From positions 124,001 to 188,000 of the forward strand of contig NZ_JAUTDR010000005.1 in assembly GCF_030649675.1 (NCBI RefSeq): a stretch of 64,000 nt of DNA. The letters are read 5' to 3'. The notes beneath the pieces were generated by a model. That model was not told where the DNA came from. It ran no database searches and saw only the letters and a list, made by a program, of their open reading frames with translations. This stretch comes from Haliea sp. E1-2-M8. Its GTDB lineage: Bacteria > Pseudomonadota > Gammaproteobacteria > Pseudomonadales > Halieaceae. Each line of letters begins with the position of its first letter. The first letter of the stretch is position 1. Below, in pieces: positions 44,013-54,595 of this stretch. The position numbers and the translations under genes are program-made.

Positions 44013-45560
44013 ATGACAAGCAGCAGCACAGTTGATCCGGCCACCGATACCGCTTTTTTCGGCCACCCCCGGGGTCTCTACGTGTGCTTTTCCACAGAGC
44101 TGTGGGAGCGTTTTTCCTTTTACGGCATGAAGTACCTGCTGTTGCTGTACCTCACCAAGTATCACCTGTTCTCCGATGCCAATGGCCTGGAAGTTCTCGG
44201 CGGCTATGCCGCTCTGGTTTACGCCATGCCGGTCATCGGCGGGCTGCTCGCGGACCGCTACCTGGGCATGCGCAAGTCGGTCATCTTTGGCGGCCTGCTG
44301 CTGGTGCTGGGGCACATGGGGATGGCGGTCGAGGGCGAGCAGGCCCGGCTGGTCGGGGATACCGTGGTGCGGGATGACCGGGCATTGCAGGTATTCTACT
44401 TCTCACTCGCCCTGATCGTCGTTGGCGTGGGTTTTCTCAAGCCCAATATCTCCACCATCGTCGGGCGCCTGTATGCGGTGAACGACCCGCGCCGGGATGC
44501 GGGTTTCACCATTTTCTACATGGGCATCAACCTGGGCGCGCTGCTCGCCACCCTGATCTGCGGCTATCTGGGTGTGACCTACGGCTGGGGCTACGGCTTC
44601 GGCGTCGCCGGCATCGGCATGCTTATTGGCCTGGCCACTTTCCTGCTCGGCCAGAAACACCTGCGCGGGCTTGCCGAACCGACGCAGCCGGAGAAACTGC
44701 GGGAGCGGTCGCTGCTGGGCGTCAGCAAGGAGTTGACGATCTATCTCGCAGGCCTGGCCGGTGTCTTCGCCGCCTGGCAAATGCTGCAATTCCATGGCGC
44801 TGTCGGCGTGCTGCTGAATGTGCTGGCCCTGATCGTGGCGCTGGGTCTGGCCTGGTTTATCACCTTCCGTTGCAACAAGGTGGAGCGCCAGCGGATGATT
44901 GTGCTGGTGGTGCTCACCGTTTCCAGCGTGGTGTTCTGGTCCCTGTTCGAGCAGAGCGCCGCCTCGATGACCCTGTATGCCGACCGGGTCATGGACCGCC
45001 GCGTGTTTGGCATCAACTTCACTGCTGCCCAGTACGGATTCTTCAATTCCTTTTTCATCTTCATCCTGGCGCCGGTCTTTGCCTGGCTCTGGACCAGCCT
45101 CGGCCGCCGCGGCCTGGAGCCCAGCACACCGGTTAAATTCGCCATGGGCGTGGCCTTCGCCGGCCTGGGGTTTGGGTCGCTGGTCCTGGGCGCCGCCAAC
45201 CTCAACGAAGCGGGGCTGGTTGTTGGCTACTGGATGGTTCTCGCCTACCTGCTGCATACTGCCGGCGAACTGTGCCTGTCCCCGGTCGGCCTTTCCGCCG
45301 TGACCAAACTGGCGGTGCCCAGTATCGTGGGGGTCATGATGGGCGCCTGGTTCCTGGCCACCGCCTACTCCCAGCATGTCGCGGCCCAGCTATCCAAGCT
45401 CGCTGCACTGGATGCCGACACAGGCCTCGCCGATGTCGGCACGGCACTGGCGAGCTACACTGATCTGTTTACCACCCTGTTTTATGTCGGGTTGGGGATC
45501 GCGGCACTGCAATTTCTGATCGCGCCGCTGCTGCGGAAAATGATGCACGGAATCCACTGA
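44013..45560 (+). CDS. Proton-dependent oligopeptide transporter (POT/PTR2 family)
   Basis: An inner-membrane symporter of 515 residues with 14 expected helices, importing di- and tripeptides with protons. The family motif STELWERFSFYGMKYLL (ExxERFxxYG, residues 28-44) is intact, as are GGLLADRYLGMRKSV and the PTR2 signature FYMGINLGALLATLICGYLG. The start has AAGGA 9 bases upstream. It is divergently arranged with the M28 peptidase gene across a 157-bp shared upstream region. Confidence 0.94.
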   Translation: MTSSSTVDPATDTAFFGHPRGLYVCFSTELWERFSFYGMKYLLLLYLTKYHLFSDANGLEVLGGYAALVYAMPVIGGLLADRYLGMRKSVIFGGLLLVLGHMGMAVEGEQARLVGDTVVRDDRALQVFYFSLALIVVGVGFLKPNISTIVGRLYAVNDPRRDAGFTIFYMGINLGALLATLICGYLGVTYGWGYGFGVAGIGMLIGLATFLLGQKHLRGLAEPTQPEKLRERSLLGVSKELTIYLAGLAGVFAAWQMLQFHGAVGVLLNVLALIVALGLAWFITFRCNKVERQRMIVLVVLTVSSVVFWSLFEQSAASMTLYADRVMDRRVFGINFTAAQYGFFNSFFIFILAPVFAWLWTSLGRRGLEPSTPVKFAMGVAFAGLGFGSLVLGAANLNEAGLVVGYWMVLAYLLHTAGELCLSPVGLSAVTKLAVPSIVGVMMGAWFLATAYSQHVAAQLSKLAALDADTGLADVGTALASYTDLFTTLFYVGLGIAALQFLIAPLLRKMMHGIH

Positions 45561-45589
45561 GCGCGCCTGTCACCAGAGGAGTTGCCACC

Positions 45590-46822
45590 ATGGCTGAACA
45601 ACAGCGGGAATTCGACCTGATCATCTGGGGCGCCACCGGCTTCACCGGGGCGCTGGTGGCGGAGTACCTGGCCCAGACCTACGGCACCGGGGGCCCACTG
45701 CGCTGGGCACTGGGGGGGCGCAGCGAGGAGAAGCTGCATTTGTTACAGAACACGCTGCAGGCTCAGTACCCGGGCGAGCCTCTGCCCATTGTCCTGGCCG
45801 ACAGCGATGACCCCGCCTCACTGCAGGAGATGGTGCAGCGTACCGCTGTGGTCTGCACGACCGTTGGACCCTACGCCCGCTACGGCACCCCCCTGGTGGC
45901 CGCCTGCGCCACCAGCGGCACCCACTATTGCGACCTCACTGGTGAGGTGCAGTGGATGGCACGGGTGATCCCCGAGTACCAGGCCGCCGCCGAGGCCAGC
46001 GGCGCACGGCTGGTCCATACCTGCGGCTTCGACTCCATCCCCTCCGACATGGGCACCTGGTTTCTGCAGCAGCGCATGCTGGAACGCCACGGGATGCCGG
46101 CGCACTACGTCAAGGCCAGGGTCGGGCGCAACAAGGGCAGCGCCAGCGGCGGCACCATCGCCAGTATGCTGCAAGTGCTGGACGAGGCCAAACGTGACCG
46201 CAGCGTGCGCAAACTGCTGACCAATCCTTACGCTCTCTGCCCTCCCGGCACCACTGGCCTGGACGGTCCCGACCAGGCCAGTGCCCGCTATGACAGCGAC
46301 TTCAAGCGCTGGACCTGTCCCTTTATCATGGCGGCCATCAACGGCCGGGTGGTGCGGCGTACTCACTGCCTGCTCGGCAAACCCTGGGGTGAGGACTTCC
46401 AGTACGACGAATCGCAACTCTGCAGTTCCCGTGCCCAGGCCCTGCGCAACACCATTGCGATGGGCGCCGCCATGGCCGGGCTCGCGACCGGCCCCGGCCG
46501 CAAGTTGCTGGCGCGCTTCCTGCCCAAGCCCGGGGAGGGGCCGAGCCGCGAGCAGCGCGAGGCCGGGCACTACGAATTGTTCTTCCACGGCGCCCATCCC
46601 CGGGACCGGGCGCTGGATTTGCGCGTGCGGGTGGCGGGTCAGCTGGACCCGGGCTACGGTTCCACATCGCGCATGCTGGCAGAAGCGGCGGTCTGTCTGG
46701 CGCAGGACCCGCTGCAGGTCGGTGGTGGCTTCTGGACCCCCGCATCGGGCCTGGGCGAACATGTGCTCAAGCGGTTGCTGGACAATGCCGGTTTGACCTT
46801 CGAGGAAGTGCCCCTTGACTAG
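45590..46822 (+). CDS. Saccharopine dehydrogenase-like oxidoreductase
   Basis: A 410-residue protein with an N-terminal Rossmann domain (LIIWGATGFTGALVAEYLA, residues 10-28) and the conserved TVGPYARYGTPLVAACA and GTHYCDLTGE segments. It belongs to the SCCPDH/trans-acting enoyl reductase branch, not true lysine-pathway saccharopine dehydrogenases. In mycobacteria, relatives reduce lipid intermediates; the substrate here is unknown. A GAGGAG site precedes the ATG. It lies 29 bp after the POT gene and may be co-transcribed. Confidence 0.85.
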   Translation: MAEQQREFDLIIWGATGFTGALVAEYLAQTYGTGGPLRWALGGRSEEKLHLLQNTLQAQYPGEPLPIVLADSDDPASLQEMVQRTAVVCTTVGPYARYGTPLVAACATSGTHYCDLTGEVQWMARVIPEYQAAAEASGARLVHTCGFDSIPSDMGTWFLQQRMLERHGMPAHYVKARVGRNKGSASGGTIASMLQVLDEAKRDRSVRKLLTNPYALCPPGTTGLDGPDQASARYDSDFKRWTCPFIMAAINGRVVRRTHCLLGKPWGEDFQYDESQLCSSRAQALRNTIAMGAAMAGLATGPGRKLLARFLPKPGEGPSREQREAGHYELFFHGAHPRDRALDLRVRVAGQLDPGYGSTSRMLAEAAVCLAQDPLQVGGGFWTPASGLGEHVLKRLLDNAGLTFEEVPLD

Positions 46823-46863
46823 GGCGCGACGATGGCTGGAAAACTGCAGGCAAAGGCCGCAAA

Positions 46864-48858
46864 TTGCCGGTAGATAATCTCAGCGGAAAGGGGCGCAGAC
46901 GCGGGGTGAATCGCTTCAACCTCTCGTTCCGCGGAGAGATCCTGCAGGGCGTGGACCCGGCCACCGCGAAACTCAACTTTGCGCGGCTGTTCGCTATCCA
47001 CGACCCCCTGCGCACCGAGCAGTTTTTCTCCGGCAAACCGGTAGTGCTGCGCCGGAACCTGGACCCGAAACGAGCGGCATCCTGGCAACTGCAGATGCGC
47101 GGCCTCGGTTTGCAGGCAGAGCTGACCAAGCAGACCGACAACACTGAAGCACCTGCCGCGGAATCCCGGCCTGCACCGCCGCCCGCAACCCCGGCCCCAG
47201 TGCCGCCTACGGCGCCAGCGAATCCGCCACCTGCGGCTCCAGCCACAGCGCGCGCCGCGGCCACCGCGCCAGCAGCGCCCGTGCGCGGCCCCGCACGCTG
47301 GGCGCCAAATCCCTACACCCTGCGCCCCTACCAGGCGGGCGCGGCCCAACGCCAGCGGGCAGTGCACGCAGCGCGGCTGAAACAGGCCGGGGCAGTGGTC
47401 GCGGTTGTGGCCACCATAGCCCTGGCACTGCTTGTGGCGGGCCTGCGGATGCTGCCAGCTCCGGCAGCCGTACCGCCGCTGCGTGCCGCCGCCAGCTCCA
47501 GCGGCGGCGAACTCCTGCTTGGCACCGGCAAATTCCTGCTCCACCACGACCGCTCGGGCGCCGAATTGGAAACCCTGGTGCTGCGCAATTTCGGCGTCAC
47601 CGGTCGCCTGGCGGGGCTGGTGTGGGAGGGGCCACAAAGCCTGCTGCTCCTGGCCGACAATAAATCCGGCGGCAACCTCTACCGCTGCCAGCTTGAGGAA
47701 CGGCAGTGCCGATTGCTGGCGGATGAATCGGGGCCGTTGCAGGCTGATGCGGTGACCGTGATCGAGGCCAGCGGCCAACTGATAATCGCCGACAGCGCCC
47801 GCTCGCTGCTCTCGCTGCACGATGCCCGTGGCTACCGACTTGCCAGCAGTGAGCGACCCCTGCCGGCACGCCCGGTGCTGCGAACGCACGGCGGCCTGCT
47901 GCTGTTAAACAGCACGGAAGGCCCGGGGATCAGTGTGCTGCGCTACGAGGCCGGGGCTTTTGCCCAACAGCTGGACGAGATCCTGCTGCTGCCGCCCGCC
48001 GCCCTGGACGCGGGCCTGGTGGCAACCCGGGATTTTGCCTGGAGCGGTGAACAGTGGTGGGCCACCCTGGAGGACCCGGAAACCGGAGCTGCTGGCGTGT
48101 TCCGGTTCGATGCCCTGTGGAACACGCTGGGGCAAGTCGCGGTGCCAACCGAGTACAACCCGTATGCGCTGGTGCCCTGGGGCACGCGCATGCTGGTGCT
48201 CGACCAGGATCAACGCCATCTGCTGCGGTTCAGTGCCCGGGGCGAACCAGGGGTTGCCCTGGTATCACCCCATTTACAGGGATTGGCGGATTCCCGCTCC
48301 CGAGCGCTGGGGCTGCGCCAGAGCCTCGGGGAGCTGGCACTGGGACTACTGGCACTGCTGGCGCTGGCCGCCACCTGCTTTACCCTTTGGCAGCACCTGC
48401 GACAGCGGGTTTTTGCCGCTGACCGCCAGCGTTCGGCGCCGCCGCTGGAAAACCGGACCGCCGATATCTTCTGGCTGCCACCGCAGCCCCGGCGGCCCGG
48501 GCGCTTGACGGCGCTGCTGCGGCGCCTGGGCGCAAGCCAGGGACACCTCGGGGTGCTGGGAAAACAGCTTATCCTGGTGGACCACCGCGGCGTCTATCAC
48601 GTGGGCAACGGTATTCAGCTGCAACGACATCCGCTGTTCCTGCGGACAGAGGAGGTCGTCCTCTACACCGGTCCCGGCCGCCGCCGCGCGTTCGCTGCCG
48701 ATGCCTGGCCACTGGTTCAGCCTGCCCTGACAGCAGCGGGCAAGGCGGATACTGGTACCATTGTGGTGGCATTGCTGGAGAGTCGCCATCCGCTCGCGCT
48801 GACCGCTGCCGGGCTCCTTGCCCTGGCGCTGGCCAGCGCAGTGCTTCTGCTAATCTGA
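46864..48858 (+). CDS. Large membrane protein of unknown function
   Basis: A 664-residue protein that I do not recognise. It has an N-terminal domain of about 75 residues (NRFNLSFRGEILQGVDPATA ... FSGKPVVLRR) and a Pro/Ala linker. One membrane helix follows at about 180-200, then an extracytoplasmic region of about 250 residues with repeating strand pairs suggesting a beta-propeller. A second helix lies near 495-515, then a cytoplasmic stretch and a last hydrophobic segment at the very C-terminus. The start is uncertain: TTG 46864 has AAAGG 7 bases upstream; GTG 46906 begins right at the first domain. It stands 41 bp after the preceding gene. Confidence 0.6.
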   Translation: MPVDNLSGKGRRRGVNRFNLSFRGEILQGVDPATAKLNFARLFAIHDPLRTEQFFSGKPVVLRRNLDPKRAASWQLQMRGLGLQAELTKQTDNTEAPAAESRPAPPPATPAPVPPTAPANPPPAAPATARAAATAPAAPVRGPARWAPNPYTLRPYQAGAAQRQRAVHAARLKQAGAVVAVVATIALALLVAGLRMLPAPAAVPPLRAAASSSGGELLLGTGKFLLHHDRSGAELETLVLRNFGVTGRLAGLVWEGPQSLLLLADNKSGGNLYRCQLEERQCRLLADESGPLQADAVTVIEASGQLIIADSARSLLSLHDARGYRLASSERPLPARPVLRTHGGLLLLNSTEGPGISVLRYEAGAFAQQLDEILLLPPAALDAGLVATRDFAWSGEQWWATLEDPETGAAGVFRFDALWNTLGQVAVPTEYNPYALVPWGTRMLVLDQDQRHLLRFSARGEPGVALVSPHLQGLADSRSRALGLRQSLGELALGLLALLALAATCFTLWQHLRQRVFAADRQRSAPPLENRTADIFWLPPQPRRPGRLTALLRRLGASQGHLGVLGKQLILVDHRGVYHVGNGIQLQRHPLFLRTEEVVLYTGPGRRRAFAADAWPLVQPALTAAGKADTGTIVVALLESRHPLALTAAGLLALALASAVLLLI

Positions 48859-48951
48859 CGCGACGCCGCCGCCCCAATTTCGCTATACTCCCGGGCTTGT
48901 AGGTGCCGCAGCCTTCCTTGCGGCGCACCAGGCACGGAGCTCTCGCCCTAC

Positions 48952-49743
48952 ATGGACAATCTCAAACCCAAGCGCAAGCGCACCCGGGCCCGTCGCGATG
49001 TCGCCCTGATGGTGACCTGCCTGGCAGACCTGATGCGACCCTCAGTCGGCTTTGCCGCTGTGCGCCTGCTGGAGCGCGCCGGATGCCGGGTATCCGTGCC
49101 TGACCGGCAGACCTGCTGCGGCCAGCCCGCCTACAACAGTGGCGACGTCAATGCCGCCGTGCCAGTGGCGCAAGCGGTAATCGAATTGTTCGAGCCCTAC
49201 GACTACGTGGTGATCCCCTCCGGTTCCTGCGCCGGCATGCTGTGCCAGCATTACCCGGCCCTGTTCGAGGGAGAGTGGCGCGAACGCGCACTCGCGCTGG
49301 CAGCAAAGACCTGGGAGCTGACCCGGTTCCTCACCGAGGTGGCGCCCCTGCCGTCGCCGAAGAGGCGGCCTCTGGACGCCGCCGTCACCTACCACGACGG
49401 CTGCGCGGGCCTGCGCGAGATGGAGGTCAAGCAGCAGCCGCGGCAGCTGCTGCTGCAACAGTGCGGGGTAGAGGTCAAGGAGCTGGCGCAGACCGAGGTC
49501 TGCTGCGGCTTCGGTGGCACGTTCTGTACGAAAATGCCGGCGATTTCCAGCAAAATGGCGGACGACAAGCTGGACAATGCTGTCGCCTCCGGTGCCCGGC
49601 TGCTGCTCGGCGGCGATCTCGGCTGTCTGCTGCAGCTTGCCGGGCGCGCCAGGCGCCGGGGACTGGAGCTGGAAGTTCGTCACGTTGCGGAAGTGCTGGC
49701 GGGCACACCGACAGGGCCGGGGATCGGGGATCCCCGGCGTTGA
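48952..49743 (+). CDS. lutA: L-lactate dehydrogenase complex subunit LutA
   Basis: An iron-sulfur oxidoreductase subunit of the three-part L-lactate dehydrogenase (LutABC/LldEFG). The 263-residue protein has two cysteine-rich CCG domains: RQTCCGQPAYNSG with GSCAGML in the first half, and CCGFGGTFCTKMP in the second. The basic N-terminus (KPKRKRTRARRD) is unusual for the family. It is the first gene of lutABC, with overlapping starts throughout. Confidence 0.92.
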   Translation: MDNLKPKRKRTRARRDVALMVTCLADLMRPSVGFAAVRLLERAGCRVSVPDRQTCCGQPAYNSGDVNAAVPVAQAVIELFEPYDYVVIPSGSCAGMLCQHYPALFEGEWRERALALAAKTWELTRFLTEVAPLPSPKRRPLDAAVTYHDGCAGLREMEVKQQPRQLLLQQCGVEVKELAQTEVCCGFGGTFCTKMPAISSKMADDKLDNAVASGARLLLGGDLGCLLQLAGRARRRGLELEVRHVAEVLAGTPTGPGIGDPRR

Positions 49744-51167
49744 AGATCACCAGCGACCACTTCCTGGAGCACGCCGATGCAGCGCTGGCAGACCCGGACA
49801 AGGCCCAGCGCCGGGATCTGCTGGGGCTGTTCATGCCGCTGGCTCGCGACGCCGCGGCCGCGCGCTACGGCGACTTCGAGGCCTTGCGTGTGCACCTGAA
49901 GCAGGTGCGACGCCATACCATGGAGCATCTGGAACACTATCTCACCCGCTTTGAGGAGGAGGCGCTGCGCAACGGCAATCAGGTGCACTTTGCCGCCACA
50001 CCGGAACAGCTCAACAGCACCGTGCTGTCCATCTGCCAGGACCACGGCGCACGCCGGGTGGCCAAGGGCAAGTCCATGGTCACCGAGGAAACGGCGCTCA
50101 ATGACCATCTGCAGCAGGCGGGGCTGGATGTGATTGAAACCGACCTGGGCGAATATATCATTCAGCAGGCCGGCGAGACTCCCAGCCACATTGTCGGCCC
50201 TGCGCTGCACAAGTCCCTGGCAGAAATCCGCCAGCTGTTCCTTGACCGGCACGATCTGGGGGAGCGCCCTCTGGAGCAGGTCGCGGATATTGTGGCGGAA
50301 GCCCGGGGCATACTGCGCGAGCAGTTCCTGCAGGCCGAGGTGGGCATCATTGGCGCCAATGCCCTGGTTGCGGAGAACGGCAGCACCATGCTGGTCACCA
50401 ACGAGGGCAACGGCGACCTGTGTGCCAACCTGCCACCGGTGCTGATTGTCTGCACCACGCTCGAGCGCATTCTACCCCGGGTCGAGGACGCAATGGCCCT
50501 GCAACGTCTGCTGGTGCGCTCGGCGACCGGCCAGCCCCAGACCTCATACACCAGCTTCTATTCCGGGCCGCAGCGCGATGACGATGTCGACGGGCCGCTG
50601 GAAACCCATATCATCCTGCTCGACAACAAGCGCACGGATATTCTGGCCAGTGACTACAGCGAAATCCTCGACTGCATCCGCTGCGGCGCCTGCCTCAACC
50701 ACTGCCCGATCTATGTCGGGGTGGGTGGCCACGCCTACGGCTGGGTCTACCCCGGCCCCATGGGCTCGGTGCTGACCCCGCTGCTGACTTCGCTGGAGCA
50801 GAGCAATGACCTGCCCAATGCCTGCACCAGTTGCGGGCGCTGTGCGGAAATATGCCCGGCCAATATCCCGCTGCCGGACCTGCTGCGTGACCTGCGCCAG
50901 GAGGAGAGCCAGCGCCAGCTCAACTCACCGCGCTGGCGTCGGGGACTGCGCGTGCACGCCTGGTTCCTGCGCCACCCGGCCCTTTACCAGCGCCTGAGCG
51001 GCTGGTTGATGCCGGTTCTGGCCTGGCTGGGCAAGCGCCGTGGCAGTTTGCGCACGCTGCCCTTCGCTGCAGGCTGGACCGGAACCAGGGACTTTCCCGC
51101 GCCGGAAGGGGGCACCTTCATGCGCCAGTACCGCAAACGCGGCAAGGTGAGGAGGCGCCGTGGCTGA
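49740..51167 (+). CDS. lutB: L-lactate dehydrogenase complex subunit LutB
   Basis: The central subunit, 475 residues, with a LUD domain (TNEGNGDLCANLPPVLIVCT) and two [4Fe-4S] motifs, CIRCGACLNHCPIY and CTSCGRCAEICPANIP. A C-terminal DUF3390-like region follows. No ATG or GTG fits the conserved start, so TTG 49740 is used; it overlaps the lutA stop as TTGA. This suggests translation by coupling from lutA. Confidence 0.92.
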   Translation: MKITSDHFLEHADAALADPDKAQRRDLLGLFMPLARDAAAARYGDFEALRVHLKQVRRHTMEHLEHYLTRFEEEALRNGNQVHFAATPEQLNSTVLSICQDHGARRVAKGKSMVTEETALNDHLQQAGLDVIETDLGEYIIQQAGETPSHIVGPALHKSLAEIRQLFLDRHDLGERPLEQVADIVAEARGILREQFLQAEVGIIGANALVAENGSTMLVTNEGNGDLCANLPPVLIVCTTLERILPRVEDAMALQRLLVRSATGQPQTSYTSFYSGPQRDDDVDGPLETHIILLDNKRTDILASDYSEILDCIRCGACLNHCPIYVGVGGHAYGWVYPGPMGSVLTPLLTSLEQSNDLPNACTSCGRCAEICPANIPLPDLLRDLRQEESQRQLNSPRWRRGLRVHAWFLRHPALYQRLSGWLMPVLAWLGKRRGSLRTLPFAAGWTGTRDFPAPEGGTFMRQYRKRGKVRRRRG

Positions 51168-51879
51168 GTCCCCGAGAAGTGAGATAATGGCCCGCCTGCG
51201 CGCAGCCGCTGGCGCATCTGCCAGTGCCACAACCCCGGAACAGATCGCCCGGGAGCTGGCAGCCCTGGGGTTCGCCAGCGCCGCTGTCCTGCCCGCGGCT
51301 GACACCTGCATCGCCTTCATGGCCAATGTGCTGGCGAACAAGGGCAGTGTGGAACTGGCAGCGGATCGCGCCGAAGCAGTGCGGGTGGTCGGGCGCTACC
51401 TCTACAACCGGTTCCGCACGCACAAGCTGGTGGCGGGCAATGATCCCCGCATCGCCGCCATGCCCTGGCGTGATGCCGGCGTATTGCCGCGGTTTGGCGC
51501 AGCCGAAAACGGTGACGGCGCCGCCCTGAGCTACGCGCGCCTGGGCGTTGCCGAGACCGGCGCGGTCGTCACCTGGACCGGCCGCGCCAACCCGGGGCGC
51601 AACAACCTGCTGCCAGAAGATCATCTGGTGCTGATCAACCGCGAGGATGTGGTGGCCACACTGGAGGATGCCTGGCTGCGCATCCGGCAAGAACTGCCGG
51701 CGGGTAGCTGGCCGCGCGGGATCAACTTCATCGCCGGCCCCTCCAGCACCGCCGACGTCGAGGCGCAGCTGGTGATGGGCGCCCACGGGCCCCGGCGCTG
51801 GCATGTCATTCTGGTCGGCGCGACGCCCGCCGAGGCGCTGGCCGAGGCCAAAGTCCTGACCGCCGCAACCGGCCCCTAG
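51160..51879 (+). CDS. lutC: L-lactate dehydrogenase complex subunit LutC
   Basis: The third subunit, 239 residues, a LUD-domain protein. The C-terminal half has the family segments TWTGRANPGRNNLLPEDH and INFIAGPSSTADVEAQLVMG and the ending HGPRRWHVILV. GTG 51160 has GGAGG 4-5 bases upstream and overlaps lutB by 8 bp. It converges on ppc with a 28-bp gap. Confidence 0.92.
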   Translation: MAESPRSEIMARLRAAAGASASATTPEQIARELAALGFASAAVLPAADTCIAFMANVLANKGSVELAADRAEAVRVVGRYLYNRFRTHKLVAGNDPRIAAMPWRDAGVLPRFGAAENGDGAALSYARLGVAETGAVVTWTGRANPGRNNLLPEDHLVLINREDVVATLEDAWLRIRQELPAGSWPRGINFIAGPSSTADVEAQLVMGAHGPRRWHVILVGATPAEALAEAKVLTAATGP

Positions 51880-51907
51880 CGCAACTGGCGGGTTCAGCCG
51901 GGGGCGC

Positions 51908-54595
51908 CTAGCCGGTGTTGCGCATGCCAGCGGCGATACCCGCAATGGTGACCATGATTGCCTGCTCCAGCACTGGCTGCGCCTGTTGCCGCTGGCGCTG
52001 CAGAAGCTCGGCTTGCAGGACATTCAGCGGATCGGTATAGATATTGCGCAGCTGGATGGACTCCCGGATCCAGGGCGAATCCGCCAGCAAGGCGGGACTA
52101 CCGGCGATCTCGAGTACCGTGGCAATGTCCTGTTGCAGACCGGCGCGCAGGCTTTTCCCCAGATGCTGCAGGGGTTCCGGCACCAGGCAGGCATCGTAGT
52201 GTGCTGACAGCCCGCTGTCTGCCTTGGCGTAGACCATCTCCAGCATCGACAGGCGCGTGGCAAAGAACGGCCAGTCGGAGGCCATTTCCTGCAGCAGGTC
52301 GGCATGCCCCGCATCCAGGGCACGCTGCAACGCCGCACCCGCCCCCAGCCAGGCGGGCAGCATCAGCCGGTTCTGGGACCAGGCGAAAATCCAGGGAATA
52401 GCGCGCAGGCTTTCGATGCCGCCGCCACCGCGGCGCCGTGCCGGGCGCGAACCCAGGGGCAAACCCGCCAGCTCCTGCTCCGGGGTGGCGTGACGGAAGT
52501 AGTCGATAAAATCGGGCTCTTCGCGGATCATCTGCCGATAAACCGCGCAGGAATCCGTTGCCAGTGAGTCCATCAGGTCGCGCCAGGCCTGGCGTGGCGC
52601 CGGCGGCGTCTGCAGATTCGCGCGGGTGATGGCGCTGGTGTACAGCGCCAGGGTTTTGACCGCCAGCGAAGTCCAGCCGAGCTTGGCCCGGATCATTTCG
52701 CCCTGCTCGGTCACGCGCAGCCCCTGCTGCAGGGATCCGGGTGGCTGCGACAACAGGGCCGCCTGGGCGGGCGCGCCCCCGCGGCCGATAGTGCCACCGC
52801 GGCCGTGAAACAGGGTCAGCTTGACATTGTGCTCCTGGCACACGCCCAGCAATTCCTCCTGCGCCCGGTACTGGGCCCAGGCCGCCGCCATGACCCCGGC
52901 ATCCTTGGCGGAATCCGAGTAACCAATCATGACCATCATCTGGCCCTGGACATGCCCCCGATACCAGGGGTCTTCCAGCAGCGAGGCAACCACCTCGCGT
53001 GCGCGAGACAGGTCGTCCAGGGTTTCAAACAGGGGCGCTACCGGCAGGTCAAAGGGACAACCGGCCTCGCGCAACAGCAGGTGTACCGCCAGCACATCCG
53101 AGGCCTGGCGGGCCATGGAGATCACATAGGCGCCGAGGGATTCACGGGGCTGGCGGGCGACCACCGCGAAGGTGGCGAGCACTTCCGCCACATCCGGCGT
53201 CGGCGCCCAGCGCGGCGGAATCAGCGGCCGCCGGCTGGCCAGCTCCTGGCGCAGAAAAGCGCAGCGGGACGGCTCATCCCACTCCGCGTAGTCCCCGATG
53301 CCCAGCCAGGTGGTCAGCTCGGACAACACCTCGGTGTGGCGGGCACTATCCTGACGCACATCGTGGCGCACGAGGTGGACGCCGAAACAGCGCACCCGGC
53401 GCAGCAGATCCAGCAGGGCTCCTTCGGCAATCACCGCCATCCCGCAGTCCCGCAGGGACTGATAGCACAATTCCAGCGGCTGCCACAGATCCGCCTGTGA
53501 CAGTAGCGGCTGCTCTGCCGACAAGGTGGGGCGGCCATCCGTGGGGCGGCCCTCCAGCGCCAGCTCGATAAGCTGCAGATCCCCTTTCAGGCGATGCCTC
53601 AGTCGCCGCAGCACGGCGCGATAGGGTTCGTGGGAGCCGGCGGCGGCGCTCTCCAGGGCATCATTGCAGACGGTCATGGACAGCTCCTCGACCAGCCGCG
53701 TGACATCCTGCAGGTACAGCTCTGTCGCCTGCCAGCGGCTGAGCCACAGCACTTCTTCGGTCACCGCCGCGGTGACATTGGGATTGCCGTCGCGGTCACT
53801 GCCCATCCAGGAGCCGAAACTGACCGGGGCCGCATCCAGCGGCAGCCTGGCGCCACAGCATTCGTGCAAAGCGGCATCGAGCCGGCGCAGGAACTCGGGC
53901 ACCGCGCGCCACAGGGAGTCTTCGACCACCGCAAAACCCCACTTGGCTTCATCCACCGGCGACGGGCGTTCGCTGCGGAAGTCGTCGCCATACCAGATCT
54001 GGGCAATCAGCTCGCGCAACCGGGTCTCCAGCTGCTCCTGCTCCCGCGGCGTCAGGCCTGAAAGCTCCAGCTGGGACAGGCAGCGGCCGATTTCGGTGTG
54101 CTTGTGAATCAGGGTGCGGCGCATGATCTCGGTCGGGTGCGCGGTCAACACCAGATCGATACTGAGCTGGTTGACCGCGGCCACGATGGCATCGGCGGCA
54201 ACGCCCTCTTCCAGCAAGGCGGTGAAACCGCTGGTCAGGTTGCGGGCCGCGGAAAACAGTGGATCCATCTGCCGCGACACCGTGTGATGCTGGTCGGCGA
54301 TATTGGCGAGGCTGAGGAATTGGCTGAAAGCGCGGGCCACCGGCACCAGCTGCTCGTTGTCGAGGTTGCGCAGCACCGCGAGCAACTCGCCGTGGGCGCT
54401 GCCGTCGCTGCCCGGGTCGTCACCGGCGCGGGCGGATTTGGACAGGCGCCGGATCTTCTCCACCAACGCCAGAAAGTCCGCGCCATTGGCAGCGGAGATG
54501 GTGTCTCCCAGCAGGTGACCGAGAAAGCTGACGTCGCTGCGCAGCTGGCTGTAGTCAGAGCGCTGGCCGGTTTCCTGTGCCTCTTCACCGCTCAC
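51908..54595 (-). CDS. ppc: Phosphoenolpyruvate carboxylase
   Basis: Ppc carboxylates PEP to oxaloacetate to refill the TCA cycle. The 895-residue protein has the catalytic His in [15 protein letters not shown] (about residue 155), the [15 protein letters not shown] signature, [14 protein letters not shown], and a late [17 protein letters not shown]. The C-terminus AGMRNTG is canonical. GTG 54595 overlaps the gap1 stop (GTGA); the upstream frame extension to 54646 lies in gap1. It is the last gene of the eda-gap2-gap1-ppc run. Confidence 0.97.
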   Translation of the reverse strand: MSGEEAQETGQRSDYSQLRSDVSFLGHLLGDTISAANGADFLALVEKIRRLSKSARAGDDPGSDGSAHGELLAVLRNLDNEQLVPVARAFSQFLSLANIADQHHTVSRQMDPLFSAARNLTSGFTALLEEGVAADAIVAAVNQLSIDLVLTAHPTEIMRRTLIHKHTEIGRCLSQLELSGLTPREQEQLETRLRELIAQIWYGDDFRSERPSPVDEAKWGFAVVEDSLWRAVPEFLRRLDAALHECCGARLPLDAAPVSFGSWMGSDRDGNPNVTAAVTEEVLWLSRWQATELYLQDVTRLVEELSMTVCNDALESAAAGSHEPYRAVLRRLRHRLKGDLQLIELALEGRPTDGRPTLSAEQPLLSQADLWQPLELCYQSLRDCGMAVIAEGALLDLLRRVRCFGVHLVRHDVRQDSARHTEVLSELTTWLGIGDYAEWDEPSRCAFLRQELASRRPLIPPRWAPTPDVAEVLATFAVVARQPRESLGAYVISMARQASDVLAVHLLLREAGCPFDLPVAPLFETLDDLSRAREVVASLLEDPWYRGHVQGQMMVMIGYSDSAKDAGVMAAAWAQYRAQEELLGVCQEHNVKLTLFHGRGGTIGRGGAPAQAALLSQPPGSLQQGLRVTEQGEMIRAKLGWTSLAVKTLALYTSAITRANLQTPPAPRQAWRDLMDSLATDSCAVYRQMIREEPDFIDYFRHATPEQELAGLPLGSRPARRRGGGGIESLRAIPWIFAWSQNRLMLPAWLGAGAALQRALDAGHADLLQEMASDWPFFATRLSMLEMVYAKADSGLSAHYDACLVPEPLQHLGKSLRAGLQQDIATVLEIAGSPALLADSPWIRESIQLRNIYTDPLNVLQAELLQRQRQQAQPVLEQAIMVTIAGIAAGMRNTG

